Source of the DNA: CAYUIG01 sp964444685
GTDB lineage: Bacteria > Gemmatimonadota > Gemmatimonadetes > Longimicrobiales > RSA9
Direction: 5' to 3'
Assembly (NCBI GenBank): GCA_964444685.1
Contig: CAYUIG010000064.1
Location: 1 to 15,697, forward strand
Length of the DNA stretch: 15,697 nt
Positions within the stretch are counted from its first letter, which is position 1. The number at the start of each line of letters is the position of its first letter. Under the pieces are notes generated by a model. The model was not told where the DNA came from. It ran no database searches and was given only the letters and a program-made list of their open reading frames with translations. Positions 1-6,699 of the stretch are shown piece after piece. Position numbers and translations under genes: made by a program.

Positions 1-97
1 TCGCCAGTCGTCCGCCGCACGCCGGGCAGGCGGGTTCCGTACCGGCGCGCAGCGCCTCGGCGATGAGGCGCCGCTGTTCGGGCTCGTAGCTGCTCAC
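1..97 (-). CDS. Partial zinc-knuckle protein, unknown function (N-terminus only)
   Basis: The minus strand opens with GTG at 97-95 and reads 32 codons to the window edge without a stop. The visible protein is a charged helical stretch (SSYEPEQRRLIAEALRAG) followed by a CPACGGRL segment. That is the first half of a possible zinc ribbon; the partner cysteines would lie outside the window. The start overlaps the stop of the upstream gene as GTGA, so translation is probably coupled and the two proteins probably work together. No strong ribosome binding site precedes the GTG, which fits coupling. The family cannot be named from 32 residues. Confidence 0.6.
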   Translation of the reverse strand, partial: MSSYEPEQRRLIAEALRAGTEPACPACGGRLA

Positions 98-660
98 GTG
101 CGCCGTGTGCTCTCGGCCGCGCGCCGCTCCCACGGCTCCGCCTCGTGCGGATGGCCGGTCTCGCGCGCGAGCTGCGCAATGTCCAGTGCGGCCGCGGCCG
201 CGATGGCGTCCCAGCGGCGCGCCACCGAAATGGCCCAGGCCGCCCGGAGCAGCGCATACGCACCCGCCGGGTGCGGGCTGGCGACGGCGGCCGCGCCGCG
301 CAGCGCCATGACGAGCACCCGGCCGGGCTCCGGCACCGCAGCCGCGAGCAGTTCGGTCAGCGTGTCGGCCTCGGCGCCGGGCGGCAGCGCCTCGACGTAG
401 GGACGCGCGGCATTGCGCTCGCGGTCGAGCATGCGCACACCCGCGCCGCCCGCAGCGAGCAACGCCACACGCAGCGCCGCGAACCGGGCGAGCACGCGCG
501 TGCAGCCGGGGATGTCGCCGGGACAGAGCTCGAGATCGTCGAGCGCGATCGCACCCGGATACGGCTCGCGCGCGACCGTCCACATGGACGACGGGTACGC
601 GGAACGGCGATCCGGCCAGCGGCCGGGGCCGCGCTCCGCGATGCGGAATCGTGACGACAT
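94..660 (-). CDS. Hypothetical helical protein, 188 aa
   Basis: I do not recognise this gene. The start at 660 is chosen because AGGAGG lies five bases upstream (666-671); a longer in-frame version starting near 750 would lack this signal. The N-terminal half has a W/P/R-rich stretch (residues 1-45) and a short acidic segment. The C-terminal half (about 80-188) is rich in Ala and Arg and looks like paired amphipathic helices, in the style of a TPR or similar helical repeat, though no consensus is clear. There is no signal peptide or membrane segment. It is coupled by GTGA to a zinc-knuckle protein, so the two form an operon. High GC and codon pattern match the neighbours. Confidence 0.6.
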   Translation of the reverse strand: MSSRFRIAERGPGRWPDRRSAYPSSMWTVAREPYPGAIALDDLELCPGDIPGCTRVLARFAALRVALLAAGGAGVRMLDRERNAARPYVEALPPGAEADTLTELLAAAVPEPGRVLVMALRGAAAVASPHPAGAYALLRAAWAISVARRWDAIAAAAALDIAQLARETGHPHEAEPWERRAAESTRRT

Positions 661-665
661 GGACA

Positions 666-671
666 CCTCCT
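666..671 (-). promoter_or_regulatory. Ribosome binding site for the 188-aa gene
   Basis: AGGAGG on the minus strand, five bases before the ATG at 660. It decides the start of that gene. Confidence 0.7.
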
Positions 672-734
672 GGGGTTGACCCGAAGATGATGCAGGGCCC
701 CGGCGGGAACCATGGCTGGATGGGACGACTTCAT

Positions 735-747
735 CGCCACTGTGGCG
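735..747. promoter_or_regulatory. Possible operator palindrome in divergent intergenic space
   Basis: The space between the divergent hypothetical gene (start 660) and the MFS pump (start 792) holds the 13-base palindrome CGCCACTGTGGCG. Drug-efflux genes are often controlled from such shared regions, but no regulator gene is present here and no convincing -35/-10 pair was found. It may be chance in GC-rich DNA. Confidence 0.2.
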
Positions 748-791
748 CAATGGACCGACTGATCGACCCCCGCTAGCTTCAGACGCGTGGA

Positions 792-1991
792 ATGCGTGAC
801 ATGAAGAGATCTCCGACGGCGGTCATCTTCGCGGCGGTGCTGGTCGACATGCTCGGCTTCGGCATCGTCATCCCGGTATTGCCGTTCTACGCCGAGTCGA
901 TGGGGGCCACGCCGCTCGAGGTGACGTTGCTGATCGCGTCGTTCTCGGCGATGCAGCTCGTGGCGACCCCCATATGGGGCCGGATCTCCGACCGGCGCGG
1001 CCGGCGCCCGCTCCTCATCGCAGGTCTGTTCGCCTCGGCCGTGTCCTATCTGATCTTCGGACTGGCCCACACGCTTACGCTGCTCCTGCTCTCGCGCATG
1101 GCTGCGGGTGCGGCGGGCGGCACGATCTCGGTCGCGCACGCCTACGTTGCCGACAACACGCCGCCGGACCGCCGTGCGCACGGCATGGGGCTGATCGGTG
1201 CGGCCGCCGGCATCGGCGTGATGCTCGGGCCCGCGATCGGCGGCTATTTCAGCCGTTTCGGCCTTGGCGCTCCCGGCTTCGTTGCGGCCGGGCTGTGCAC
1301 GCTGAACGCCGTGGCCGCCATTTTCCTGCTGCCCGAGTCCCGACCTCGCGACCGTACGGCCGGCGCGACGCGCGGCGAGGCCGCCACGCTGCGCGGCTGG
1401 CTGACGGCGATGACCCGGAAGCCGCTTTCGCTGCTCATGGTCATCTACTTCCTGGGGATCTCCTCGTTCTCCGCGCTGACCGCGCTGCTCGCGCTCTTCC
1501 TCGAGCGTCGGTTCGAGGTGGGCGCGCAGGACATGGGGCTCGTGTTCGCCCTGGCCGGCGGGGCCACCGTCATCGTGCGCGGCGTGGTACTCGGCCAGCT
1601 CGTGCGCCGCTTCGGCGAGAAGGACGTGGTGCGCATAGGTACCATGGCGCTGGCGGGCTCGATGCTCGGACTCGCCCTCATCCCCTCCGTCCTCTGGCTC
1701 GGGATCGTCGTGCCCATGTGGGCCTTCGGCGCGGGCACACTGTTCCCGGCCCTCACCAGCCTCGTCTCCCTGGCCACGGACGCCGATTCGCAGGGGTCCA
1801 TCCTCGGCGGCAGCCAGGTGGTCGGCGGCCTGGGCCGTGTCACCGGCCCCGTCTGGGGTGGACTGCTCTTCCAGTCCATGCACATCGAGAGCCCGTTCCT
1901 GCTGGGCGCCGTGCTGGTCTCCCTCGCATGGCTGCTCGCCGCCCGCCTGCCCGCGCACGGTCGCAGGCACGAAGCGATCGCGCGGGTCTGA
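792..1991 (+). CDS. MFS drug-efflux transporter, TetA-like (DHA1 family)
   Basis: Probable proton-coupled exporter of the 12-helix drug:H+ antiporter type in the inner membrane; substrate unknown. The 399-aa length is typical. TM1 carries the TetA-type signature DMLGFGIVIPVLP (residues 19-31). Loop 2-3 has MFS motif A, GRISDRRGRRP (63-73). TM4 has a motif-B-like RMAAGAAGGT (101-110), and TM5 has antiporter motif C ending in GPAIGG (145-150). A central cytoplasmic loop near residues 190-210 separates the two halves. An ATG nine bases further in (801, MKRSPTA) is an equally good start, since a TGGA lies about nine bases before it. Resemblance to TetA does not prove tetracycline export, because many chromosomal homologues carry other drugs. 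No tetR neighbour is present. The two genes that follow on the same strand may be co-transcribed. Confidence 0.88.
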   Translation: MRDMKRSPTAVIFAAVLVDMLGFGIVIPVLPFYAESMGATPLEVTLLIASFSAMQLVATPIWGRISDRRGRRPLLIAGLFASAVSYLIFGLAHTLTLLLLSRMAAGAAGGTISVAHAYVADNTPPDRRAHGMGLIGAAAGIGVMLGPAIGGYFSRFGLGAPGFVAAGLCTLNAVAAIFLLPESRPRDRTAGATRGEAATLRGWLTAMTRKPLSLLMVIYFLGISSFSALTALLALFLERRFEVGAQDMGLVFALAGGATVIVRGVVLGQLVRRFGEKDVVRIGTMALAGSMLGLALIPSVLWLGIVVPMWAFGAGTLFPALTSLVSLATDADSQGSILGGSQVVGGLGRVTGPVWGGLLFQSMHIESPFLLGAVLVSLAWLLAARLPAHGRRHEAIARV

Positions 1992-2056
1992 TCCGCACCC
2001 TTGCAACGACCCCCGCTTCCGGCTACCGTCTTCGCCGTTACGAACGGGAGATGCTC

Positions 2057-2326
2057 ATGGATTTCCTTGCCGGTTTCCTCGTCTGGGTGGTCTTTGCCGT
2101 CATTGCCGGCTTCATCGTGCGCGCCGTATATCGCGCGGACCACACGGAGGGTTGGCTGACGTTCACGTTCGCCGTGTTCGGCGCGTTCATCGGCGGGATG
2201 CTCGGGATGTCGCCGTACGTGTTCCACGACCCGATTCCGCTGCGGATGGGCGGGCTCATCGGTGCGGGGCTGGGTTCGCTGGCGTTCCCCTTCCTCTACC
2301 ATTTCATCGGTCGCAAGGTCGTCTAG
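2057..2326 (+). CDS. Small membrane protein, GlsB/YeaQ/YmgE (transglycosylase-associated) type
   Basis: An 89-aa, almost entirely hydrophobic protein with about three membrane segments: residues 2-24, 33-51 and 64-85. The pattern is a first helix ending in AVIAGFIVRAV, a second with a glycine zipper (GAFIGGMLG), and a third beginning GGLIGAGLG and ending in a basic tail (GRKVV). This matches small GlsB/YeaQ/YmgE-type proteins, which are envelope-stress associated with unclear biochemistry. The start at 2057 is preferred over the in-frame ATG at 2051, because GGGAG at 2046-2050 sits six bases before 2057 and touches 2051. It lies 65 bases after the MFS gene and 7 bases before the quinone oxidoreductase. 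Family assignment is by pattern only. Confidence 0.6.
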   Translation: MDFLAGFLVWVVFAVIAGFIVRAVYRADHTEGWLTFTFAVFGAFIGGMLGMSPYVFHDPIPLRMGGLIGAGLGSLAFPFLYHFIGRKVV

Positions 2327-2333
2327 GCCGCGG

Positions 2334-3314
2334 ATGCGCGCGCTCGTCATCGCGCGTCCCGGCGGACCCGAGGTCCTGGAGCTGCGCGACGTCCCCCGTC
2401 CGCGTCCCGGACCGGGGGAGCTGCTGGTATGCGTCCGCGCCGCCGGCATCAACCGCGCGGATCTGAGTCAGATCGCGGGCCGCTATCCTGCGCCCGACGG
2501 CTGGCCGCAGGACATCCCCGGCCTCGAGTTCGCCGGCACGATCGAGGAAGTCGGCGCCGACGTGCGCAGCCGGGTCCCGGGCAAGCGCGTGATGGGCCTC
2601 GTGGGCGGCGGCGGCCTCGCCGAGTACGTACGATGCCCCGCCGAGCACGCGATGACCATTCCGGACGCACTGTCGTTCGAGGAAGGCGCCGCGATCCCGG
2701 AAGCGTTCATCACCGCGCACGATGCGCTCTTCAGCCAGGCCGGCCTGACACAGGACGAAACGGTTCTGGTGCACGCGGTCGGGAGCGGCGTCGGAACCGC
2801 CGCGCTCCAGCTCGCACACGCGGTAGACGCGCGCGTAATCGGCACCTCGCGCAGCGAGGAGAAGCTGCGGCGCGCCGCGGAGCTCGCACCGCTCGTCGCC
2901 ATCGACACGGAGCGGGAGGATTTCGCGGAGGCCGCGCTGCGCGCGACGGACGGACGCGGCGTGGATGTGGTGCTCGAGCTCGTCGGCGGAGACTACCTCG
3001 CGGGTGACGTGCGCGCACTCGCGCACCGCGGACGCATCGTGGTCGTCGGACTCGTGCGCGGACGCGAGGCCCCGCTCGACATGGGCACCATCCTGCGACG
3101 GCGCGCCCGCATTATCGGCACCGCACTCCGCTCCCGCAGCGATGAAGAGAAGGCCATCGCCACACAGGCCTTCGCCGGACATGCGCTGCCGCTGATCGCG
3201 ATGGGCCGCGTGCGTCCCGTCGTCTCCAACGTCGTGCCGCCCGAAGAGGCGGTCGATGCATTCGAGGCGATGCGTAAGGATGAGACGTTCGGGAAAGTCG
3301 TTGTTCGTTTCTAG
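2334..3314 (+). CDS. NAD(P)H:quinone oxidoreductase, zeta-crystallin/PIG3 type (MDR superfamily)
   Basis: Zinc-free medium-chain reductase of 326 aa that should pass hydride from NADPH to quinones or enones in the cytoplasm. The N-terminal GroES-like domain has AAGINRADLSQIAGRYPAP (residues 37-55) and GLEFAGTIEEVG (63-74), the pattern of the PIG3 branch. The Rossmann domain begins around residue 142, with the nucleotide-binding loop AVGSGVG at 148-154. The structural-zinc cysteine set of alcohol dehydrogenases is absent. The start at 2334 fits the conserved N-terminus MRALVIARPGGPEVLEL; an upstream reading would run into the membrane-protein gene. The stop TAG (3312-3314) shares its last base with the first unit of repeat R1. 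Probably co-transcribed with the small membrane protein 7 bases upstream. Confidence 0.88.
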   Translation: MRALVIARPGGPEVLELRDVPRPRPGPGELLVCVRAAGINRADLSQIAGRYPAPDGWPQDIPGLEFAGTIEEVGADVRSRVPGKRVMGLVGGGGLAEYVRCPAEHAMTIPDALSFEEGAAIPEAFITAHDALFSQAGLTQDETVLVHAVGSGVGTAALQLAHAVDARVIGTSRSEEKLRRAAELAPLVAIDTEREDFAEAALRATDGRGVDVVLELVGGDYLAGDVRALAHRGRIVVVGLVRGREAPLDMGTILRRRARIIGTALRSRSDEEKAIATQAFAGHALPLIAMGRVRPVVSNVVPPEEAVDAFEAMRKDETFGKVVVRF

Positions 3315-3403
3315 AGTCTGGGGTCTGGAGTCTGGCCTCTGGTCTATGACAACGCATGTGATCCCGCAGTAAACCAGACCCCAGACTCCAGAACGCCAGA
3401 CTC
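3314..3403. repeat. Heptamer stem-loop element R1 between convergent genes
   Basis: The left arm (3314-3348) is five tandem heptamers of type GAGTCTG/GGGTCTG, the last two degenerate. The right arm (3374-3403) is the complementary type, CAGACCC/CAGACTC. Between them lies a short loop and the core CCCGCAGTAAACCAGAC at 3363-3379. The element fills the space between two convergent genes exactly: its first base is the last base of the quinone oxidoreductase stop, and its last unit overlaps the thiI stop (3402-3404). It could act as a bidirectional terminator, but there is no U-tract and other copies lie in non-terminator positions. Confidence 0.85.
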
Positions 3404-4880
3404 AGCGCAGCAACGTCACATTCAATCCCTTCTGCTGCGCATACTTCACGATCCCACGCAGACCACCGCGGAACGAGTACGCCTCGAAGCCGGCGCGCTG
3501 CATCTTCTCCGCGATGTAGGCCGTCTGGATACCGTGCGCGCAGTAGAGGACATAGGTGCGGTTGCGGTCGAGCTTGCGCAGGTCGCGCAGCAGCTCCCAC
3601 TCGTCGCGATGCTCGGCGCCGCGCAGATGCCACGTGCGGAACTGCGCCATCGGGCGGCAGTCGAACACGACCGCGTCGTCGGGGATCGTGTTGATGAACA
3701 GGTACGGCGCCACGAGGTCGGTGGCCGCCAGGCTGCGCAGGTCGAGGACCTTGCGGGCGGTGACAGCGGCGTCGAGCACGGACATGTCGAGCTTCACCAT
3801 CTCGGCGTCGACCTTCGCCGCGCTCGTGGCGGTCACGGGCCGGCCGGGTGCGATGGCGCAGTACTCCTTCACCTGCTCCGACAGTGCGGCCGTGCCGATC
3901 TCGCGCGCGCGGGCGATGATCTCCTCCTTGTCGAAGCCGAGCAGCGGACGGAGCACCGGCAGCGCGGTGCCGGTCTCGATGGCGCGCAGGTTGTGGAGCG
4001 TCTGCGAGGACACCTGTCCGATCGCCTCGCCTGTCACGAGCGCTTCGGCCTGGATCTCGTTCGCGATGCGCTCGGCGGCGCCGTACATCAGGCGCTTGAG
4101 CACGACCTGCCAGTAGCTCTGGCGCACCGTTTCGCGCAGCACGCGCAGCGGCTCGGCGAAATCGACGACGTGCAGATTCGGCCGCGACCCGTAGCTCCAG
4201 TCGTCGGCCATGACCTTCGCCACCTGCACGACCGCGCGCTCGTACGCGTCCCCGCCGAGATTGCAGAAGACGTAGTCGAGCGCGACGCCGCGCTTCATCA
4301 TCAGGTACGCGGCCACGGCGGAGTCGTATCCGCCGGAGAGTAGCGCCAGCGCGCTGCCCTCCACGCCGAGCGGGAGGCCGCCCGCGCCCGGGAGGCGTTC
4401 GGAGAAGAGGTAGGCGTCGCCATCGCGCACCTCGACGGTGGCCGTGATGTCGGGGTCGTCCAGGTCCACGCCCGCGGAGTGCGGCAGCAGCGCGGCGCCG
4501 AGCTGGACCTCGATGTCGTGCGAGGAGAAGTCGTGGTTGCCGGTTCGTCGCGCGCGTACGGCGAAGTGCCGTTCCGCCACCTCTTCGCCGAACACCTCCT
4601 CACCGGCCCTCACGATGTCCTCGAGCGTGGCGGGCACCACGCGCGAGATGGGGGAGATCGAGGAGATGCCGAAGACGCGGGCCAGCACGGGCAGCGCGGC
4701 CGTCGAGTCGGCGCGCACGAAGATGCGGCCCCAGCCGGGTTCGACCTGCGCGCGGATGCCGGCTGACGACAGCGCGTCGCGCATGTTGTCGACGAGCCGG
4801 TGCACGAAGTTGTGGCGCGTGCGGCGCGACTTTATGGTCAGCTCCGCGCCGAGGCGCACGAGGATCAGGGTCTCGGCCAT
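3402..4880 (-). CDS. thiI: tRNA 4-thiouridine synthase / thiazole sulfurtransferase ThiI with rhodanese domain
   Basis: Adenylates U8 of tRNA and inserts sulfur carried as a persulfide; it also supplies sulfur for thiamine thiazole synthesis. The 492-aa length fits the long, E. coli-like form. In order: an N-terminal ferredoxin-like part and THUMP domain (to about residue 165), the PP-loop ATPase with SGGYDS at 182-187, and a C-terminal rhodanese domain. Cys341 in EYCAIAPGRPVT corresponds to the E. coli Cys344 region. Cys447 in YVLYCAHGIQ is the persulfide cysteine of the rhodanese domain, so both catalytic cysteines are present. The start at 4880 (MAETLILVRLGAELTIKS) matches the family N-terminus; a longer reading to 5012 would cover the divergent ATL gene. 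Only 39 bases separate the two start codons. The stop codon lies inside the last unit of R1. Confidence 0.95.
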   Translation of the reverse strand: MAETLILVRLGAELTIKSRRTRHNFVHRLVDNMRDALSSAGIRAQVEPGWGRIFVRADSTAALPVLARVFGISSISPISRVVPATLEDIVRAGEEVFGEEVAERHFAVRARRTGNHDFSSHDIEVQLGAALLPHSAGVDLDDPDITATVEVRDGDAYLFSERLPGAGGLPLGVEGSALALLSGGYDSAVAAYLMMKRGVALDYVFCNLGGDAYERAVVQVAKVMADDWSYGSRPNLHVVDFAEPLRVLRETVRQSYWQVVLKRLMYGAAERIANEIQAEALVTGEAIGQVSSQTLHNLRAIETGTALPVLRPLLGFDKEEIIARAREIGTAALSEQVKEYCAIAPGRPVTATSAAKVDAEMVKLDMSVLDAAVTARKVLDLRSLAATDLVAPYLFINTIPDDAVVFDCRPMAQFRTWHLRGAEHRDEWELLRDLRKLDRNRTYVLYCAHGIQTAYIAEKMQRAGFEAYSFRGGLRGIVKYAQQKGLNVTLLR

Positions 4881-4919
4881 GCGGGCAAAGTAGCGAGGCG
4901 CGGACAGGAGAGGGAAGCG

Positions 4920-5246
4920 GTGGGATTTCGCGAGGACGTCCATGCCGTCGTGCGGCGCGTGCCGCGCGGACGCGTCGTTGCCTATGGCGCGGTGGCGGCG
5001 CTCGCGGGGCATCCGGGCGCCGGGCGCGCCGTCGGCGGCATCATGGCGTCTCTGCCCGACGACAGTGACGTGCCCTGGTGGCGCGTGATCAATTCACGCG
5101 GCGAGATCTCGATCCGCGGCATGCTGCATGGCCCGATCGTGCAGCGGAAGCTGCTGGAGGCCGAAGGCGTGCGCTTCGACAGAACGGGACGCGTGGACTG
5201 GCGGCGCTTCGGCTGGGAAGAAGCGGAGGAGGAAGAGTCCGCGTGA
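4920..5246 (+). CDS. Alkyltransferase-like (ATL) DNA-binding protein, MGMT family
   Basis: ATL proteins bind O6-alkylguanine in DNA, flip the base and hand the lesion to nucleotide excision repair without transferring the alkyl group. The 108-aa length is that of stand-alone ATLs. The active-site motif PCHRV of true methyltransferases is PWWRV here (52-56): Cys is replaced by Trp, so alkyl transfer is not possible. The helix-turn-helix and lesion-pocket elements are kept: VPRGRVVAYGAVA (14-26) with the tyrosine, and GRAVGGIM (35-42) with the arginine finger. The start is the GTG at 4920, in frame, with AGGAG at 4906-4910 ahead of it; it gives a normal ATL N-terminus. The stop overlaps the start of the next gene as GTGA. 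Confidence 0.87.
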   Translation: MGFREDVHAVVRRVPRGRVVAYGAVAALAGHPGAGRAVGGIMASLPDDSDVPWWRVINSRGEISIRGMLHGPIVQRKLLEAEGVRFDRTGRVDWRRFGWEEAEEEESA

Positions 5247-5665
5247 AGCGTTCCGTCTCTCTCGCCATATACGACGCCGAAGACCGGCTGCTCATCGTCC
5301 AGCGGCCGCCCGACGACGAAGATCTTCCCGATGTCTGGGGTCTGCCCGCCGCATCCTTGCGGTCGGGCGAGTCATGGGATGATGCGGCGCTGCGAGCAGC
5401 GCGTGACAAGCTCGGAATCGAGATCGACGGGATCGAGTGGCTTCACGCCGGGTCGCAGCAGCGCGGAGACGCGGGGCTCGAGATGCGGCTGGCACGCGCG
5501 CAGATCGTGAACGGCGAGCCTGACGTACCGCAGCCGGACGCGAGCGTCACGCAGTACGTGGCGTGGCGATGGGGCACGGGTGACGAGCTCGTGCCCGGGG
5601 CCGAGCGCGGATCGCTCTGCTGCCGGCTGCTGCTCGAGTACGAGGCTAGACGACCGCGGTCGTGA
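5243..5665 (+). CDS. Nudix-fold protein with degenerate Nudix box
   Basis: A 140-aa protein of Nudix hydrolase size. The N-terminus (KRSVSLAIYDAEDRLLIVQR) and the WGLP segment at 32-35 are typical of Nudix enzymes that hydrolyse nucleoside diphosphate derivatives. The Nudix box lies at 36-59 and keeps the SGES turn, Arg51 and LGI, but the metal-binding REXXEE is RAARDK (51-56) and the opening glycines are alanines. Two of three acidic residues are therefore lost and the third is Asp. Catalysis is doubtful; it may be a binding or scaffold member of the fold. The GTG start at 5243 overlaps the ATL stop (GTGA), implying coupled translation with a DNA-repair protein. The 3' end overlaps the convergent Asp-box gene by 20 bases. 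Confidence 0.75.
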   Translation: MKRSVSLAIYDAEDRLLIVQRPPDDEDLPDVWGLPAASLRSGESWDDAALRAARDKLGIEIDGIEWLHAGSQQRGDAGLEMRLARAQIVNGEPDVPQPDASVTQYVAWRWGTGDELVPGAERGSLCCRLLLEYEARRPRS

Positions 5666-6599
5666 CCGAGAGGATGGGCGGCAGGAAGCCCGCGATCATG
5701 CGGAAGCTCTCGCCGCGGTCCTGGCTCGCGAACAGGTGCCCTGTGGACGTGCCGAAGTAGACGCCGCAGGGATCCAGCGCATCGCTGTCCATCGCCTCGC
5801 GCAGAATCGACACCCACGCATGCTCCTGCGGCAGCCCGCGCCGCAGTGTGCTCCAGCTCGAGCCGCCATCCCGCGTGCGGTAGACGCGCAACTTCCCGCC
5901 CACCGTCGCGCGCATGTGACTCGACTCCTCCGGAATGACGAACGCCACGTCGGGGTCCTGCGGATCGATGGCGAGCGCGTACCCGAAGTCGCTCGGCAGT
6001 CCTTCCGTGATCTCGATCCACGAGTCGCCCGCATCATCGGAGCGATAGACGCCGCTGTGACTGACCTGATAGAGGCGTTCGGGTCGCAGCGGATGCGAGC
6101 GTACCTTGTGGACGCACTGTCCGGTCGCCGGATTCTTCTTCGCGAGATAGTCCGCGCGCACACCGTGATTCACCGGTTTCCAGGTCTTGCCCCCGTCCTT
6201 CGTGCGATAGACGCCGCCCGCGGAGATCGAGCACCACATGCGCTTCGGGTCATCGCGATCGACTTCGATCGAGTGCAGTGCGAGCCCGCCGCCGCTCGGC
6301 TGCCATGTACTGTTGGTCTTGTGCTCGTTCAGCGACGACACCGGCTCCCACGATGCGCCCGCGTCCGTGCTGCGGAAGAGCCCCGCCGGCTCGATCCCGG
6401 CGTAGAGCTCGCCGGGCGCGGTACCGGCGGCGAGATGCCAGATCGCCCGCAATCCGCGCTCGTCCACGTAGTGCGGCGCGGCCTCCAGCACCTCCCACGT
6501 CCCGCCGAGGTCGGGGCTCCGATGCACGTGCGCGCCCCAGACCGCGTGACGGGTCGCGGCCCAGACCGTGGTGCGGTCGCGCGGGTCCACGAAGGCGTG
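5646..6599 (-). CDS. Asp-box (BNR) repeat beta-propeller protein, sialidase/VPS10-like fold, 5' end lost in gap
   Basis: The C-terminal 317 residues are visible; the N-terminus is in the N run. At least six Asp-box motifs of form S/T-x-D-x-G-x-T/S-W/F are seen: RSPDLGGTWE, RSTDAGASWE, RTKDGGKTWK, RSDDAGDSWI, RTRDGGSSWS and ASQDRGESF. Spaced at roughly 45-65 residues, they define the blades of a beta-propeller. Proteins of this kind are usually annotated as glycosyl hydrolase, exo-alpha-sialidase or WD40/YVTN/BNR-like. No sialidase catalytic set (arginine triad, Tyr/Glu) can be assigned, so an enzymatic role is not supported. A secretion signal would be in the gap. The stop at 5646-5648 lies inside the convergent Nudix gene. 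It is transcribed away from the serine hydrolase across the gap. Confidence 0.85.
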   Translation of the reverse strand, partial: HAFVDPRDRTTVWAATRHAVWGAHVHRSPDLGGTWEVLEAAPHYVDERGLRAIWHLAAGTAPGELYAGIEPAGLFRSTDAGASWEPVSSLNEHKTNSTWQPSGGGLALHSIEVDRDDPKRMWCSISAGGVYRTKDGGKTWKPVNHGVRADYLAKKNPATGQCVHKVRSHPLRPERLYQVSHSGVYRSDDAGDSWIEITEGLPSDFGYALAIDPQDPDVAFVIPEESSHMRATVGGKLRVYRTRDGGSSWSTLRRGLPQEHAWVSILREAMDSDALDPCGVYFGTSTGHLFASQDRGESFRMIAGFLPPILSVTTAVV

Positions 6600-6699
6600 N
6601 NNNNNNNNNNNNNNNNNNNNNNNNNNNNNNNNNNNNNNNNNNNNNNNNNNNNNNNNNNNNNNNNNNNNNNNNNNNNNNNNNNNNNNNNNNNNNNNNNNN
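6600..6699. other. Assembly gap (100 N)
   Basis: A run of exactly 100 N, the usual placeholder for a gap of unknown length. It hides the start codons of two divergent genes, the Asp-box protein and the serine hydrolase, and any promoter between them. Confidence 0.97.

Noticed and set aside
792..1991. Calling the MFS pump a tetracycline resistance gene
   Set aside because: The TetA-like signature is shared by many chromosomal DHA1 exporters, and no tetR or mobile element is nearby.
357..2006. Long open frame on the minus strand opposite the MFS transporter (549 codons)
   Set aside because: Composition is dominated by Arg, Glu, His and Gln with no family motif, which is typical of an antisense frame in GC-rich DNA. 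The plus strand encodes a clear transporter.
3314..3403. Heptamer elements as ordinary rho-independent terminators
   Set aside because: No U-tract follows the stems, and R2 lies between divergent starts while R3 lies upstream of starts, so termination cannot explain the family as a whole.
5646..6599. Calling the Asp-box protein a sialidase
   Set aside because: Only the propeller repeats are visible; the catalytic arginine triad and nucleophile could not be identified.
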